NCBI RefSeq assembly: GCF_023380265.1
Contig: NZ_CP093366.1
Span: 868,001-932,000, forward strand
Direction of reading: 5' to 3'
Source of the DNA: Bombilactobacillus folatiphilus
GTDB taxonomy: Bacteria > Bacillota > Bacilli > Lactobacillales > Lactobacillaceae
DNA: 64,000 nt
Shown here in pieces: positions 43,767 through 52,106 of this stretch. How positions within the stretch are numbered: position 1 is the first letter of the stretch; the number at the start of each line of letters is the position of its first letter. Both the position numbers and the translations under genes were made by a program. A model generated the notes under the pieces. The model made no database searches and was not told the DNA's origin. It was given only the letters and a program-made list of their open reading frames with translations.

Positions 43767-44426
43767 ATGAGTAAAGAAAAAAGTACTACTGAACCTAGTA
43801 GTTTGAAAGAATGGGGCATTTGGTTATTACAAACTCTTGTCCTAGCAGCAATATTATTTGGTATTATTACCTTATTAAATCATTTTGTTTTGGATAATGC
43901 TCGAGTTTCAGGAACATCCATGCAGCCAACCTTTGAAGATGGCGATCGTTTAATTGCCTTTCGTCACAGTAAACTGCATCAAGGTGACGTCGTTGTTGTT
44001 GACGCACCTGATGAACCAGGGCAATTCTATATCAAAAGAATTATTGCCACTCCTGGTCAAAGTGTGGTCGCTAAAAATAATCAGATCTATATTAATGGTA
44101 AAAAATTAAAGCAAAATTATCTCAAGCCTGGATTAAAATTAGTGGATGATGGTAGTGATGGTGTTTATGGTACCCGTTATGCCGATACTGGTGACTTTAC
44201 TTTGCGTTCTTTAGCCAAAACTTCTAATTATATGCAGATTTATTCTAAAGACCAATTAAATCAATTGAAAAAAACGAATCGGGTTCCTAAAAACTCTTAT
44301 TTTGTTATGGGTGATCACCGTAGTGTCTCAAAAGACAGTCGCTATATCGGTTTCATCAAACGAAATAAAGTTGTTGGGGTTGTCAAATGGCGCTATTGGC
44401 CACTCAATCATATGAAAACTTTTTAA
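43767..44426 (+). CDS. lepB: Signal peptidase I
   Basis: SPase I removes signal peptides from exported proteins at the outer membrane face. The 219-residue protein has one N-terminal membrane anchor (about 16-40), the catalytic serine in SGTSMQPTFEDGD (about 49-55), the catalytic lysine in FYIKRIIATPGQ (about 90) and the box GDHRSVSKDSR (about 182-192). It is the single-pass Gram-positive form. The start ATG follows GCGAGG. A small gene of unknown function follows with 25 bases between them. Exported clients in the window include the histidine phosphatase. Confidence 0.96.
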   Translation: MSKEKSTTEPSSLKEWGIWLLQTLVLAAILFGIITLLNHFVLDNARVSGTSMQPTFEDGDRLIAFRHSKLHQGDVVVVDAPDEPGQFYIKRIIATPGQSVVAKNNQIYINGKKLKQNYLKPGLKLVDDGSDGVYGTRYADTGDFTLRSLAKTSNYMQIYSKDQLNQLKKTNRVPKNSYFVMGDHRSVSKDSRYIGFIKRNKVVGVVKWRYWPLNHMKTF

Positions 44427-44451
44427 ATGCTTTTTGATAAGGAGGAATAGT

Positions 44452-44634
44452 ATGGAACCTAGTTTAGCCACACTAATTATTGCGTACCAGAAAAAGATGA
44501 ATCAAATAGATACACAATTTGCTTTTGCTAGTCATTTACCCGTCGAAAAAATTCATCAAATCAAAAATGGTTCAACCAATTACAGTTCTGAGGACAAACA
44601 ACGAGTACTGCAATATATTAATGACCATTCTTAG
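44452..44634 (+). CDS. Small conserved-looking protein, possible HTH fold
   Basis: A 60-residue frame starts at ATG 44452, six bases after AAGGAGG; the longer frame from 44434 runs through this ribosome-binding site and is rejected. The middle (FAFASHLPVEKIHQIKNG) resembles an XRE helix-turn-helix, where the second helix ends IxNG, but the protein is too short to be a classic repressor. It lies between lepB and a bidirectional terminator and is probably co-transcribed with lepB. Function not known. Confidence 0.7.
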   Translation: MEPSLATLIIAYQKKMNQIDTQFAFASHLPVEKIHQIKNGSTNYSSEDKQRVLQYINDHS

Positions 44635-44651
44635 TAAAAATAATTCCAAAT

Positions 44652-44680
44652 AAAAAAGCCATTTGAAAATGGCTTTTTTA
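44652..44680 (+). terminator. Bidirectional terminator
   Basis: AAAAAAGCCATTT and AATGGCTTTTTT form a near-perfect stem around GAA. It serves lepB plus its small neighbour and the converging tautomerase gene. Confidence 0.88.
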
Positions 44681-44869
44681 TTGCTCTTCATCAGCTTTTA
44701 AAACACCACCAACCGCATAATGGTCATGTTGCATTTCATTAAGAACAATATGCACATGCTCTTTAGGTGCGCCAAGATTTTGACTAATAGCTGTCGTCAC
44801 ATCTTGACACATTTTTTTTAATTGCTCTGGTGAACGTCCCTCAAGCAAATCAATATGAACTAATGGCAT
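44678..44869 (-). CDS. 4-oxalocrotonate tautomerase family protein
   Basis: The 63-residue protein has the mature N-terminal proline after Met (MPLVHIDLLEGRSPEQ), the catalytic base of this family, and the LGAPKEHVHIVLNEM segment typical of small 4-OT-like hexamers (Bacillus YwhB/DmpI type). The real substrate in lactobacilli is unknown, as there is no meta-cleavage pathway. It follows pepT by three bases and ends the trmK-nif3-pepT group. Confidence 0.9.
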   Translation of the reverse strand: MPLVHIDLLEGRSPEQLKKMCQDVTTAISQNLGAPKEHVHIVLNEMQHDHYAVGGVLKADEEQ

Positions 44870-44872
44870 AAA

Positions 44873-46111
44873 TTAAACTCCCTTACTATTTAATCGAATA
44901 ATTTCTAGGATTACATCTACCGCGCTTTGCATTACTTGTTGCGAAACATACTCAAAACGACCATGCATGTTCTCCGGTCCCGCAAATAAATTAGGCGTTG
45001 GCAAACCCATAAAAGAAATAATGGAACCATCAGTTCCACCACGAACTGGTTCCTCATCCGGTACAATATCCAAATTCTTCATGGCTTGTTCTGCTAATTG
45101 TACAACATCCAAATGATTTTTCATCACTTCAATCATATTATAGTATTGATCAAAAATCTCTGCTTGAACAACTTTGTCCCCATATTTGTTATTTAATTGA
45201 TCAACAACCTGCTGCAATAGTTGTTTCCGTTGTTCCAAGCCTTCCCGCTCAAAATCGCGAATAATATAGGACAACCGTGCTTGATCAATCGTCCCAGTAA
45301 AGTCGGTTAACAAAAAGAACCCTTGCCGACCTGCTGTTTTTTCGGGCACTTCTTGAGCCGGCAATAAATTTTGCAACTCTATTGCCACCAAATTAGCATT
45401 CAACATCACATCTTTTGCCATACTTGGATGAACATTTTTACCCGTAATCTGTATACGGGCCGCTGCGGCATTAAACGTTTCATATTCTAACTGCCCTTTT
45501 GAGCCGCCATCCACCGTATAGGCAAAATCTGCCGCAAAATCCAAGACATCGAAATTTTTAGCACCCTTACCGGTTTCTTCATCAGGACTAAAACCTAGGC
45601 GAATCTCACCGTGGGAAATCTCTGGATGTTGAATCAAATATTCCATCGCCGTGACAATTTCACTAACGCCAGCTTTGTCATCAGCTCCCAATAAAGTAGA
45701 ACCATCGGTAGTGATCAAATCATGGCCTTGATAATTCTTCAAGTTTGGAAAAACAGCAGGATCCAAGACATATTTACCATGAGCATCCAGATTAATTGCG
45801 CTTTTGCCATCGTACTGATGCACAATTTGGGGATTTACACCTTCAGCATTAAAATCTGCGGTATCCACATGAGCCAAGAAGCCAATTGTTGGCACTTCAT
45901 AATCCAAATTACTCGGCAAAGTGGCGGTTAAATAAGCATTATTGTCATGATATTTCACTTGACTTAAACCCAAACTTTCCAATTCTTGTCGTAAATTTTG
46001 TAAAAAAGCCACCTGATTTTTTGTCGTGGGAATTGTGTCAGACAATTCATTTGAACGTGTATTTTGTTGAACATATTTCAAAAAGCGCGGGATCAAACGT
46101 GTATATTCCAT
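44873..46111 (-). CDS. pepT: Peptidase T (tripeptide aminopeptidase)
   Basis: PepT removes N-terminal residues from tripeptides in the cytosol with two zinc ions. The 412-residue M20B protein shows FLAHVDTADFN (metal His and Asp, about 78), LITTDGSTLLGADDKAGVSEI (bridging Asp in GADDKAG, about 140), SPDEETGKGAKNF (catalytic Glu pair, about 173) and RGGTDGSIISFMGLPTPN (about 375). Length is typical (about 410). It lies 13 bases after nif3, the usual position in this group. Confidence 0.96.
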   Translation of the reverse strand: MEYTRLIPRFLKYVQQNTRSNELSDTIPTTKNQVAFLQNLRQELESLGLSQVKYHDNNAYLTATLPSNLDYEVPTIGFLAHVDTADFNAEGVNPQIVHQYDGKSAINLDAHGKYVLDPAVFPNLKNYQGHDLITTDGSTLLGADDKAGVSEIVTAMEYLIQHPEISHGEIRLGFSPDEETGKGAKNFDVLDFAADFAYTVDGGSKGQLEYETFNAAAARIQITGKNVHPSMAKDVMLNANLVAIELQNLLPAQEVPEKTAGRQGFFLLTDFTGTIDQARLSYIIRDFEREGLEQRKQLLQQVVDQLNNKYGDKVVQAEIFDQYYNMIEVMKNHLDVVQLAEQAMKNLDIVPDEEPVRGGTDGSIISFMGLPTPNLFAGPENMHGRFEYVSQQVMQSAVDVILEIIRLNSKGV

Positions 46112-46124
46112 ATTTCAACCTCTC

Positions 46125-46922
46125 TTAAAGAAAAGTAAAAGGATCAGTATTACATTGAGATGCCATCACCGTTAGTTGAAAAAAGGGGCACTCTTCGTTC
46201 CATTGATCTAATAGTTTTTTCATTTCATACTTAAAAATAGATTCCACATGATGTCCCGGATCAATAACTGGCAGATGATTGGCTAGTAGATCATGCCCTG
46301 TATGATAGTATACATCACCCGTAATTAAAAGATCTAATGGTACTTTTAATGCTTCTGGGTAAAATTTACTACCATCTCCACCAATAATACCCACTGTGCG
46401 CACTGAATCAGCCAAATCGTGAGCAATAACTCGAACTCCTGATAATTGCCAAACTTGCTTTAACTTTTGAGCTAACGCCTGTATTGTTAAACTTTTGGGC
46501 AAGGAACCAAAGCGGCCTAAAGCAATTTGTTGTTCATCAAAATTAAACGGTTGAATATTTTGTAAATCTAACGACTGTGCCAACCAATCATTCATTCCGA
46601 CAGGAGCTCGGTCCAAATTAGTATGCGCAGCATAAACCGTAATCTGATGTGTCAATAAATCCGCGTACATCTGATTTTGTGGAACTGAGATATCCAAATT
46701 CTTAGCTGGATGAAACATTAAAGGATGATGCGCTAAAATAAAATCAGCTTTTAATTCAATTGCTTCTTGAACAACTTCAGGACGGACATCTAAAGTTGTC
46801 AACACCCGATGTACAGGTTGCAATAAACCACCTACTTGTAAGCCAGTAGGATCATCGTGCATTTTCAATGACAACGGTGAAAATTTTTCAATGCGTTGCA
46901 CCAATTCCTGACCAGTGATCAT
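46125..46922 (-). CDS. Nif3-like dinuclear metal center protein (YqfO family)
   Basis: The 265-residue protein belongs to the Nif3/DUF34 family of hexameric dimetal proteins. Metal ligands are visible in ILAHHPLMFHP (about 63-73), YAAHTNLDRAP (about 97-107) and the late VIDPGHHVES (about 220-229). Biochemical function is debated (proposed GTP cyclohydrolase-like or metal-sensing role). It lacks the PII/CutA-like insert of the longer Bacillus YqfO. It overlaps trmK by 4 bases; trmK-nif3 is one of the best conserved Firmicute gene pairs. Confidence 0.92.
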   Translation of the reverse strand: MITGQELVQRIEKFSPLSLKMHDDPTGLQVGGLLQPVHRVLTTLDVRPEVVQEAIELKADFILAHHPLMFHPAKNLDISVPQNQMYADLLTHQITVYAAHTNLDRAPVGMNDWLAQSLDLQNIQPFNFDEQQIALGRFGSLPKSLTIQALAQKLKQVWQLSGVRVIAHDLADSVRTVGIIGGDGSKFYPEALKVPLDLLITGDVYYHTGHDLLANHLPVIDPGHHVESIFKYEMKKLLDQWNEECPFFQLTVMASQCNTDPFTFL

Positions 46923-47608
46923 TGTAGAATCTCCTCAATTTGTTGTATTTGTTGGCGAACTCCATGCATTTTGTGACAATCAGGCTTCTTAGCCTGTTGC
47001 AAATTATTATACATCATTTGGTATTGCTTTAATTTATGCTGCCATTTTTTTTGAAATATAGCACTTTTTTGCTGCAATAAGATGGGCCCAAATAAAATTT
47101 GCATGGGGGTCAGCTTTGCCACATTGGACTGCTTTTGCGCCTTAATAACTTCATAAATATGGTGGCCATCTTGGACAATTTCTTCCTCAAGAATCGCAAA
47201 ATGATGCTGATTCAACCATCGTCGAACCTGCGGTTCGTCATTATTTGGTTCCAAAACTAAACACTCAATGGAACGTAATTGTTTTTGACCACGCTCCAAA
47301 ATTTGACTAATCAGTTGACCACCCATCCCCGCAATGACAGCTGCCTGAACTCGATCTGTTGGCGCTAAAGCCCCCAAACCATCACCTAAACGCGTCGCAA
47401 TAACATCTTGCAACTGGGCAGCCTGAATATCTTTTTGTGACACAGTTAATGGACCAACTGCGACTTCCGTGGCAATCGCAGTCGATATCTGTTGATTCTG
47501 TACTAAATGAATCGGGATATACGCATGATCAGAACCAATATCGGCCGCACAACTAACTTTCGGTATTAGATCCGCAATGACCTGCAACCTCCGAGATAAT
47601 TTCACCAT
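46919..47608 (-). CDS. trmK: tRNA (adenine-N1)-methyltransferase TrmK (position 22)
   Basis: TrmK methylates A22 of certain tRNAs. The 229-residue protein has a Rossmann fold with CAADIGSDHAYIPIHL (SAM motif, about 20-35), VIAGMGGQLISQILE (about 90) and LVLEPNNDEPQVRRWL (about 110; the NPPY-like place reads EPNND, family-typical), and a C-terminal coiled-coil region (about 175-225). Length matches Bacillus YqfN. It is downstream of rpoD, with a terminator hairpin in between, so it may need its own weak promoter or read-through. Confidence 0.94.
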   Translation of the reverse strand: MVKLSRRLQVIADLIPKVSCAADIGSDHAYIPIHLVQNQQISTAIATEVAVGPLTVSQKDIQAAQLQDVIATRLGDGLGALAPTDRVQAAVIAGMGGQLISQILERGQKQLRSIECLVLEPNNDEPQVRRWLNQHHFAILEEEIVQDGHHIYEVIKAQKQSNVAKLTPMQILFGPILLQQKSAIFQKKWQHKLKQYQMMYNNLQQAKKPDCHKMHGVRQQIQQIEEILQ

Positions 47609-47636
47609 TTATAACACCACGCTCTCCATTTTCATT

Positions 47637-47660
47637 AAAAAAGACCGCCTAAAGCGGCCC
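47637..47660 (-). terminator. Terminator after the first rpoD copy
   Basis: GGCCGC and GCGGTC pair around TTTAG, followed by six T on the minus strand. It ends the dnaG-rpoD transcript before trmK. Confidence 0.72.
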
Positions 47661-47671
47661 TAAATAGAATT

Positions 47672-48383
47672 ATTAATCTAAAAAATCTTTGAGTTGATTG
47701 GATCGTGATGGATGACGTAACTTCCGCAAAGCCTTAGCCTCAATCTGCCGAATCCGCTCCCGCGTAACTCCGAAAACTTTACCAACTTCTTCTAATGTTC
47801 TGGTCCGTCCATCATCCAAACCAAATCTCAAGCGCAAAACATTTTCTTCGCGATCCGTTAGCGTATCTAAAACATCCTCTAATTGTTCTTTCAACAATTC
47901 ATATGAAGCATGATCTTCTGGACTAGTGGCTCCGTTATCTTCAATAAAATCACCCAAATGAGAATCATCCTCTTCACCAATTGGTGTTTCCAAAGAAACT
48001 GGCTCTTGGGCTATTTTCAAAATTTCCCGCACTTTTGGTGTCAGTATATCCATCTCTGCACCTATTTCTTCGGGCGTAGGTTCTCGTCCCAGATCCTGCA
48101 ATAACTGGCGCTGAATCCGAATCAATTTATTGATCGTTTCAACCATATGCACCGGAATCCGAATCGTCCGTGCCTGATCAGCAATTGCACGCGTAATTGC
48201 TTGGCGAATCCACCAAGTCGCATACGTGGAAAATTTAAATCCCTTACGGTAATCAAATTTTTCAACAGCTTTCATCAAACCCATATTGCCTTCTTGAATC
48301 AAATCCAAAAAGTGCATGCCACGACCAACATAACGTTTAGCAATAGAAACAACTAAACGCAAGTTAGCCTCTGCCAACTGCTG
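47672..48383. repeat. 712-bp direct repeat, copy 1 (3' part of rpoD copy 1)
   Basis: This block is identical to 48920-49631 except for one base (C at 47806, T at 49054). It covers the last codons through sigma regions 4, 3 and 2. Beyond it the two rpoD genes are clearly diverged. Confidence 0.95.
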
Positions 48384-48797
48384 TTTAGCAATGGTACTGC
48401 CCTCTTCAATTTGTTGGGCCAAAGCGACTTCTTCCTGCGCATTGAGCAGCGGAACACGACCAATTTCTTTCAAATACATCCGCACCGAATCATTAATTTT
48501 AACTCCCGTTGGTGCTGACATGTTTTTCAACTCATGGCTCTTAACTTCTTTTTGGCTTTTTAAAGCAAGTTGACTCGGATCACCATGTTCATCAACAATA
48601 CTAATACCCTTATCTACCAGATGATTAATAACTTCTTTGAGTGAATCACCTTTCAAGTCAAACGGTTTTAATAACTGTTCCGTCAAATCTTGTTCGGCAA
48701 TTTTTTGATCTTTTTTGTGAGCTTTGATTAATTCATTCGTGGCCCGCTCCAATTCTTTACTGGACTTGACAACACTTTTCTTTTTCGTATCAGCCAT
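47673..48797 (-). CDS. RNA polymerase sigma factor RpoD, diverged copy 1
   Basis: The 374-residue protein is a primary-type sigma factor. Regions seen in order are an N-terminal sigma 1.1-like domain (about 20-80), sigma 1.2/2 ([23 protein letters not shown], about 105; [17 protein letters not shown] in region 2.4, about 205), region 3 and the sigma 4 helix [17 protein letters not shown] (about 345). The start is ATG 48797, six bases after AAGGAGG. In region 1.2 the normally strict Asp-Pro (NDP) reads Asp-Ser. The 3' 712 bp are nearly identical to the adjacent copy 2; the N-terminal part is diverged. It has its own extended -10 promoter. Confidence 0.93.
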   Translation of the reverse strand: MADTKKKSVVKSSKELERATNELIKAHKKDQKIAEQDLTEQLLKPFDLKGDSLKEVINHLVDKGISIVDEHGDPSQLALKSQKEVKSHELKNMSAPTGVKINDSVRMYLKEIGRVPLLNAQEEVALAQQIEEGSTIAKQQLAEANLRLVVSIAKRYVGRGMHFLDLIQEGNMGLMKAVEKFDYRKGFKFSTYATWWIRQAITRAIADQARTIRIPVHMVETINKLIRIQRQLLQDLGREPTPEEIGAEMDILTPKVREILKIAQEPVSLETPIGEEDDSHLGDFIEDNGATSPEDHASYELLKEQLEDVLDTLTDREENVLRLRFGLDDGRTRTLEEVGKVFGVTRERIRQIEAKALRKLRHPSRSNQLKDFLD

Positions 48798-48878
48798 GAA
48801 AATCCTCCTTATTTCATTCACTAATGCCTAACACATCGGAGATTTTTGAATTATCATCTTGCAAACACATGCTTAAAC

Positions 48879-48887
48879 AGTATACCA
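48879..48887 (-). promoter_or_regulatory. Extended -10 promoter before rpoD copy 1
   Basis: On the minus strand TGG then TATACT (48879-48884) form an extended -10 element in the 123-bp gap between the two rpoD genes, so copy 1 can be transcribed independently of dnaG. Confidence 0.55.
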
Positions 48888-48919
48888 ACCTTGCATAAAA
48901 AAAGAAAAGTATATCTCCA

Positions 48920-49631
48920 ATTAATCTAAAAAATCTTTGAGTTGATTGGATCGTGATGGATGACGTAACTTCCGCAAAGCCTTAGCCTCAATCTGCCGAA
49001 TCCGCTCCCGCGTAACTCCGAAAACTTTACCAACTTCTTCTAATGTTCTGGTCTGTCCATCATCCAAACCAAATCTCAAGCGCAAAACATTTTCTTCGCG
49101 ATCCGTTAGCGTATCTAAAACATCCTCTAATTGTTCTTTCAACAATTCATATGAAGCATGATCTTCTGGACTAGTGGCTCCGTTATCTTCAATAAAATCA
49201 CCCAAATGAGAATCATCCTCTTCACCAATTGGTGTTTCCAAAGAAACTGGCTCTTGGGCTATTTTCAAAATTTCCCGCACTTTTGGTGTCAGTATATCCA
49301 TCTCTGCACCTATTTCTTCGGGCGTAGGTTCTCGTCCCAGATCCTGCAATAACTGGCGCTGAATCCGAATCAATTTATTGATCGTTTCAACCATATGCAC
49401 CGGAATCCGAATCGTCCGTGCCTGATCAGCAATTGCACGCGTAATTGCTTGGCGAATCCACCAAGTCGCATACGTGGAAAATTTAAATCCCTTACGGTAA
49501 TCAAATTTTTCAACAGCTTTCATCAAACCCATATTGCCTTCTTGAATCAAATCCAAAAAGTGCATGCCACGACCAACATAACGTTTAGCAATAGAAACAA
49601 CTAAACGCAAGTTAGCCTCTGCCAACTGCTG
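48920..49631. repeat. 712-bp direct repeat, copy 2 (3' part of rpoD copy 2)
   Basis: Partner of 47672-48383, offset by 1248 bases, with a single mismatch. The sharp drop in identity at 49632 is the mark of gene conversion rather than of a simple recent duplication. Confidence 0.95.
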
Positions 49632-50048
49632 CTTGGCCTCTTCATCGCCGTCCTCAATTCGTTGAGCCAAAGCGACTTCTTCCTGCGCATTGAGCAGCGG
49701 AACACGACCAATTTCTTTCAAATACATCCGCACGGGATCGTTAATTTTGACTCCCGTTGGCGCCGACATATCCTTCAATTCATGCTTACTGACTTCTTTT
49801 TGATTCTTTAAAGCAAGTTGACTAGGTTCACCCTTGGCATCAACCACGCTGACGCCCTTTTCTGACAAATGATCAATTAATTCCACAATTGATTCACCCT
49901 TTAAGGCAAAAGGCTTCAGGAGCTGTTCGGTCAAATCTTGTTCCGAAATTTTACCAATTTTTTTATAAGATTTCACCAACTCATTGGTAGCCCGCTCTAA
50001 TTCTTTACTGGACTTGATAACACTCTTTTTTTTCTTATCTTCTGCCAT
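48921..50048 (-). CDS. rpoD: RNA polymerase primary sigma factor RpoD (copy 2, probably ancestral)
   Basis: The 375-residue protein is the housekeeping sigma. The region 1.1-like N-terminus (about 1-85) leads into [14 protein letters not shown] (region 1.2, canonical Asp-Pro), region 2 with the -10-melting and -10-binding helices, region 3, and region 4.2 [17 protein letters not shown]. It lies 37 bases downstream of dnaG, the normal dnaG-rpoD order, which together with the canonical 1.2 motif makes it the likely original. Its GAGGGG lies nine bases before the ATG. One residue differs in the conserved block: DDGQTRTL here, DDGRTRTL in copy 1. Confidence 0.96.
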   Translation of the reverse strand: MAEDKKKKSVIKSSKELERATNELVKSYKKIGKISEQDLTEQLLKPFALKGESIVELIDHLSEKGVSVVDAKGEPSQLALKNQKEVSKHELKDMSAPTGVKINDPVRMYLKEIGRVPLLNAQEEVALAQRIEDGDEEAKQQLAEANLRLVVSIAKRYVGRGMHFLDLIQEGNMGLMKAVEKFDYRKGFKFSTYATWWIRQAITRAIADQARTIRIPVHMVETINKLIRIQRQLLQDLGREPTPEEIGAEMDILTPKVREILKIAQEPVSLETPIGEEDDSHLGDFIEDNGATSPEDHASYELLKEQLEDVLDTLTDREENVLRLRFGLDDGQTRTLEEVGKVFGVTRERIRQIEAKALRKLRHPSRSNQLKDFLD

Positions 50049-50085
50049 CCATTAGCACCCCTCAACTTCTATTTCTCCATGACAG

Positions 50086-51921
50086 TTACTGCAATTGCTC
50101 TAATTCTTGACGCAACTGAACCAATTGGACGGTCAAATCTAGCTCTTGTTGAACATCACCAATTTGGGCTGCTTGTTTAACTTGTGCTTGATATTGCTGC
50201 AATTGCTGCTGTTTATAATCATACATAATATTATTTATATAATCATTAATTTCTTCATCAGAATAATCTCTTGGACGAGACATCATCTCAATCGTGCTGG
50301 CTAAACTCCGAAGACGATCCGGAATTTCATCCATAAAATCTGCAATCAATGGTTGTGCATTCATTAAACAGTAACGCACCCAATAATCAAACAGATCTTG
50401 ATACTGTTCATGTACAAAACTAAAGTTCGGCCACTGATCCAACACAGAAATAACATCGGGATTTTGAAAAACAATATTTAATAGATTGCGCTCTGACTGC
50501 TCTGTTTTATTTATTTGTAAAGTCGACGTTTGTGCTTCCAATTGCGACTGTTCTTGACTTTGACTGACACCATAATCTGCTGCAGGTTGTAAAATCACTT
50601 GCTCGCGCTCTTTGTCAGCCACTTCTTGCTGAATTGAACGAACTGACACGTTCAAGCGTTGAGCTAGTTGTTTTATATATAGTTCTCGCTCAACTGGTGA
50701 TTTATCCACTACCACGTATTCTAAAGCTGTGTTTAAAAAATCAACTTTGGCACCATCATTGGTCAAATCGTATTGTTGACTCAAATATTCAATCATAAAC
50801 GCCGTCGGTGTCAAAGACTTTTTTTGAACCAACGTTTGAAAAGCCTGGGCACCTTGACTTTTAATAAATTCATCAGGATCTTGCTTGCTGGGAATAATCA
50901 CAATTCCTACTTCAAAATCTGTTTCTCGTAATAATTTCATAGCGCGAAGAGCCGCTTTAATCCCAGGATCGTCACCATCATAACAAATTACAATACGCTT
51001 AGTTAAACGATTTAACGTGTAAAGTTGCTGATCAGTTAAACTAGTCCCCATGGAAGCCACACCGTTTTCAATTCCCGCTTGATAAGCACTGATGACATCC
51101 ATAAAACCTTCAAATAAAATAACTTCACCTAATTGGCGAATTGACCGCTTAGCCTCGTCTAAATTAAATAAAGTTTGGCTCTTATTAAAGATTTTGGTTT
51201 CTGGACTATTCAAATATTTAGCAACTGGTTGATCGCTTTGCGCTGGCATTTGCAAAATACGACCCGAAAAGGCAATCGGGCTACCACTTTGATCATTAAT
51301 CGGAAACATAACACGATCACGAAAACGATCAAATAACTTACCTTGACCAGACTGAGCAAATAAACCCGAGTCCACCAATTCCTGCAAATTTTTCTCACGA
51401 CTCTGAAACAAATCAACCAAGGTATTATTAGCCGCAGGAGCGTAACCAATTTGAAAATGATCAATCGTTTCATCACTTAATTGCCGCTGATGCAAATAAT
51501 TCAATGCTTGCTCGCCAGCCGCTGTTTTGCAAAGGATATAATGATAAAAATCACGAACGGTTTGATAATCTTGTTTTAAAGCCGTCAATGGTGAATTATC
51601 TACCGCGTGAGAGTCATGACTATATTGAGCGGGTAACGAAACACCACTTAATTCCGCCACTTTCAGCACAGCTTCTGGAAAAGTCATGCTTTCCATTTCC
51701 ATTAAAAACTTAAAAGCATTACCACCACGACCACAACTAAAGCAATGAAAAATTTGCTTCTCTTCTGAAACGGAAAATGAAGGCGTCCGCTCCTCGTGAA
51801 AAGGACACAAACCAAATAAATTTTGTCCCGACTTTTTTAATTGGACATAGGGTTCAATAATATCAACAATGTTGGTCTTTTGGCGAACATTTTCAATCAC
51901 ATCACTCGGAATTTTCGCCAT
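50086..51921 (-). CDS. dnaG: DNA primase
   Basis: DnaG makes RNA primers at the replication fork. The 611-residue protein has the zinc domain CPFHEERTPSFS ... FHCFSCGRGG (Cys-His-Cys2, about 40-65), the RNA polymerase core with the TOPRIM parts VILFEGFMDVISAYQ (about 265) and CYDGDDPGIKAA (about 308), and the C-terminal helicase-binding domain (about 455-611). I use the ATG at 51921, nine bases after GGGGG; the frame runs on to 52044 but that extension passes through a promoter and a hairpin. The linker before the C-domain is Gln-rich. Confidence 0.96.
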   Translation of the reverse strand: MAKIPSDVIENVRQKTNIVDIIEPYVQLKKSGQNLFGLCPFHEERTPSFSVSEEKQIFHCFSCGRGGNAFKFLMEMESMTFPEAVLKVAELSGVSLPAQYSHDSHAVDNSPLTALKQDYQTVRDFYHYILCKTAAGEQALNYLHQRQLSDETIDHFQIGYAPAANNTLVDLFQSREKNLQELVDSGLFAQSGQGKLFDRFRDRVMFPINDQSGSPIAFSGRILQMPAQSDQPVAKYLNSPETKIFNKSQTLFNLDEAKRSIRQLGEVILFEGFMDVISAYQAGIENGVASMGTSLTDQQLYTLNRLTKRIVICYDGDDPGIKAALRAMKLLRETDFEVGIVIIPSKQDPDEFIKSQGAQAFQTLVQKKSLTPTAFMIEYLSQQYDLTNDGAKVDFLNTALEYVVVDKSPVERELYIKQLAQRLNVSVRSIQQEVADKEREQVILQPAADYGVSQSQEQSQLEAQTSTLQINKTEQSERNLLNIVFQNPDVISVLDQWPNFSFVHEQYQDLFDYWVRYCLMNAQPLIADFMDEIPDRLRSLASTIEMMSRPRDYSDEEINDYINNIMYDYKQQQLQQYQAQVKQAAQIGDVQQELDLTVQLVQLRQELEQLQ

Positions 51922-51949
51922 TATTATTTTCCCCCAATTCGTGAAAATA

Positions 51950-51976
51950 AGTAGCCACACTAAAAATGTGACTACT
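51950..51976 (-). promoter_or_regulatory. Hairpin in the dnaG leader (possible attenuator)
   Basis: AGTAGTCACA and TGTGGCTACT pair (10 bp, one G-U) around TTTTTAG-like loop bases, followed by TATTTT. It lies between the dnaG promoter and the ribosome-binding site. The T-run is interrupted, so it would be a weak terminator at most. Confidence 0.5.
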
Positions 51977-51995
51977 AAACCCGATATTAAATTAT

Positions 51996-52024
51996 AGTAT
52001 AGTAGTTTTAACTTTAAATTGCAA
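51996..52024 (-). promoter_or_regulatory. Promoter of dnaG-rpoD
   Basis: TTGCAA (52019-52024) and TATACT (51996-52001) are spaced 17 bases apart; a TATAAT five bases further on overlaps it and could serve as an alternative -10. Confidence 0.6.
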
Positions 52025-52043
52025 AATAGCCGTCTACAATTCA

Positions 52044-52073
52044 TTGATTATATATCAAATTAGATATATAATC
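52044..52073 (+). promoter_or_regulatory. Promoter with overlapping palindromic operator of the metal-efflux operon
   Basis: TTGATT (52044-52049), 17 bases, TATAAT (52067-52072) form a promoter for the CadD-type gene. A perfect inverted repeat, GATTATATATC - 6 bases - GATATATAATC (52046-52073), covers it from -35 to -10. Placement and shape match operators bound by ArsR/SmtB repressors, and such a repressor is coded 0.6 kb downstream. Confidence 0.85.
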
Positions 52074-52106
52074 TGATTGTTTTTTAAATGAAAGTGATGT
52101 TACTCA

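Noticed and set aside
44434..44451. Upstream TTG start for the small gene after lepB
   Set aside because: The extra codons are the ribosome-binding site (AAGGAGG) of the ATG at 44452.
47910..49604. Two pairs of identical small plus-strand frames opposite the rpoD genes
   Set aside because: They are identical only because the underlying rpoD block is duplicated; they are antisense shadows.
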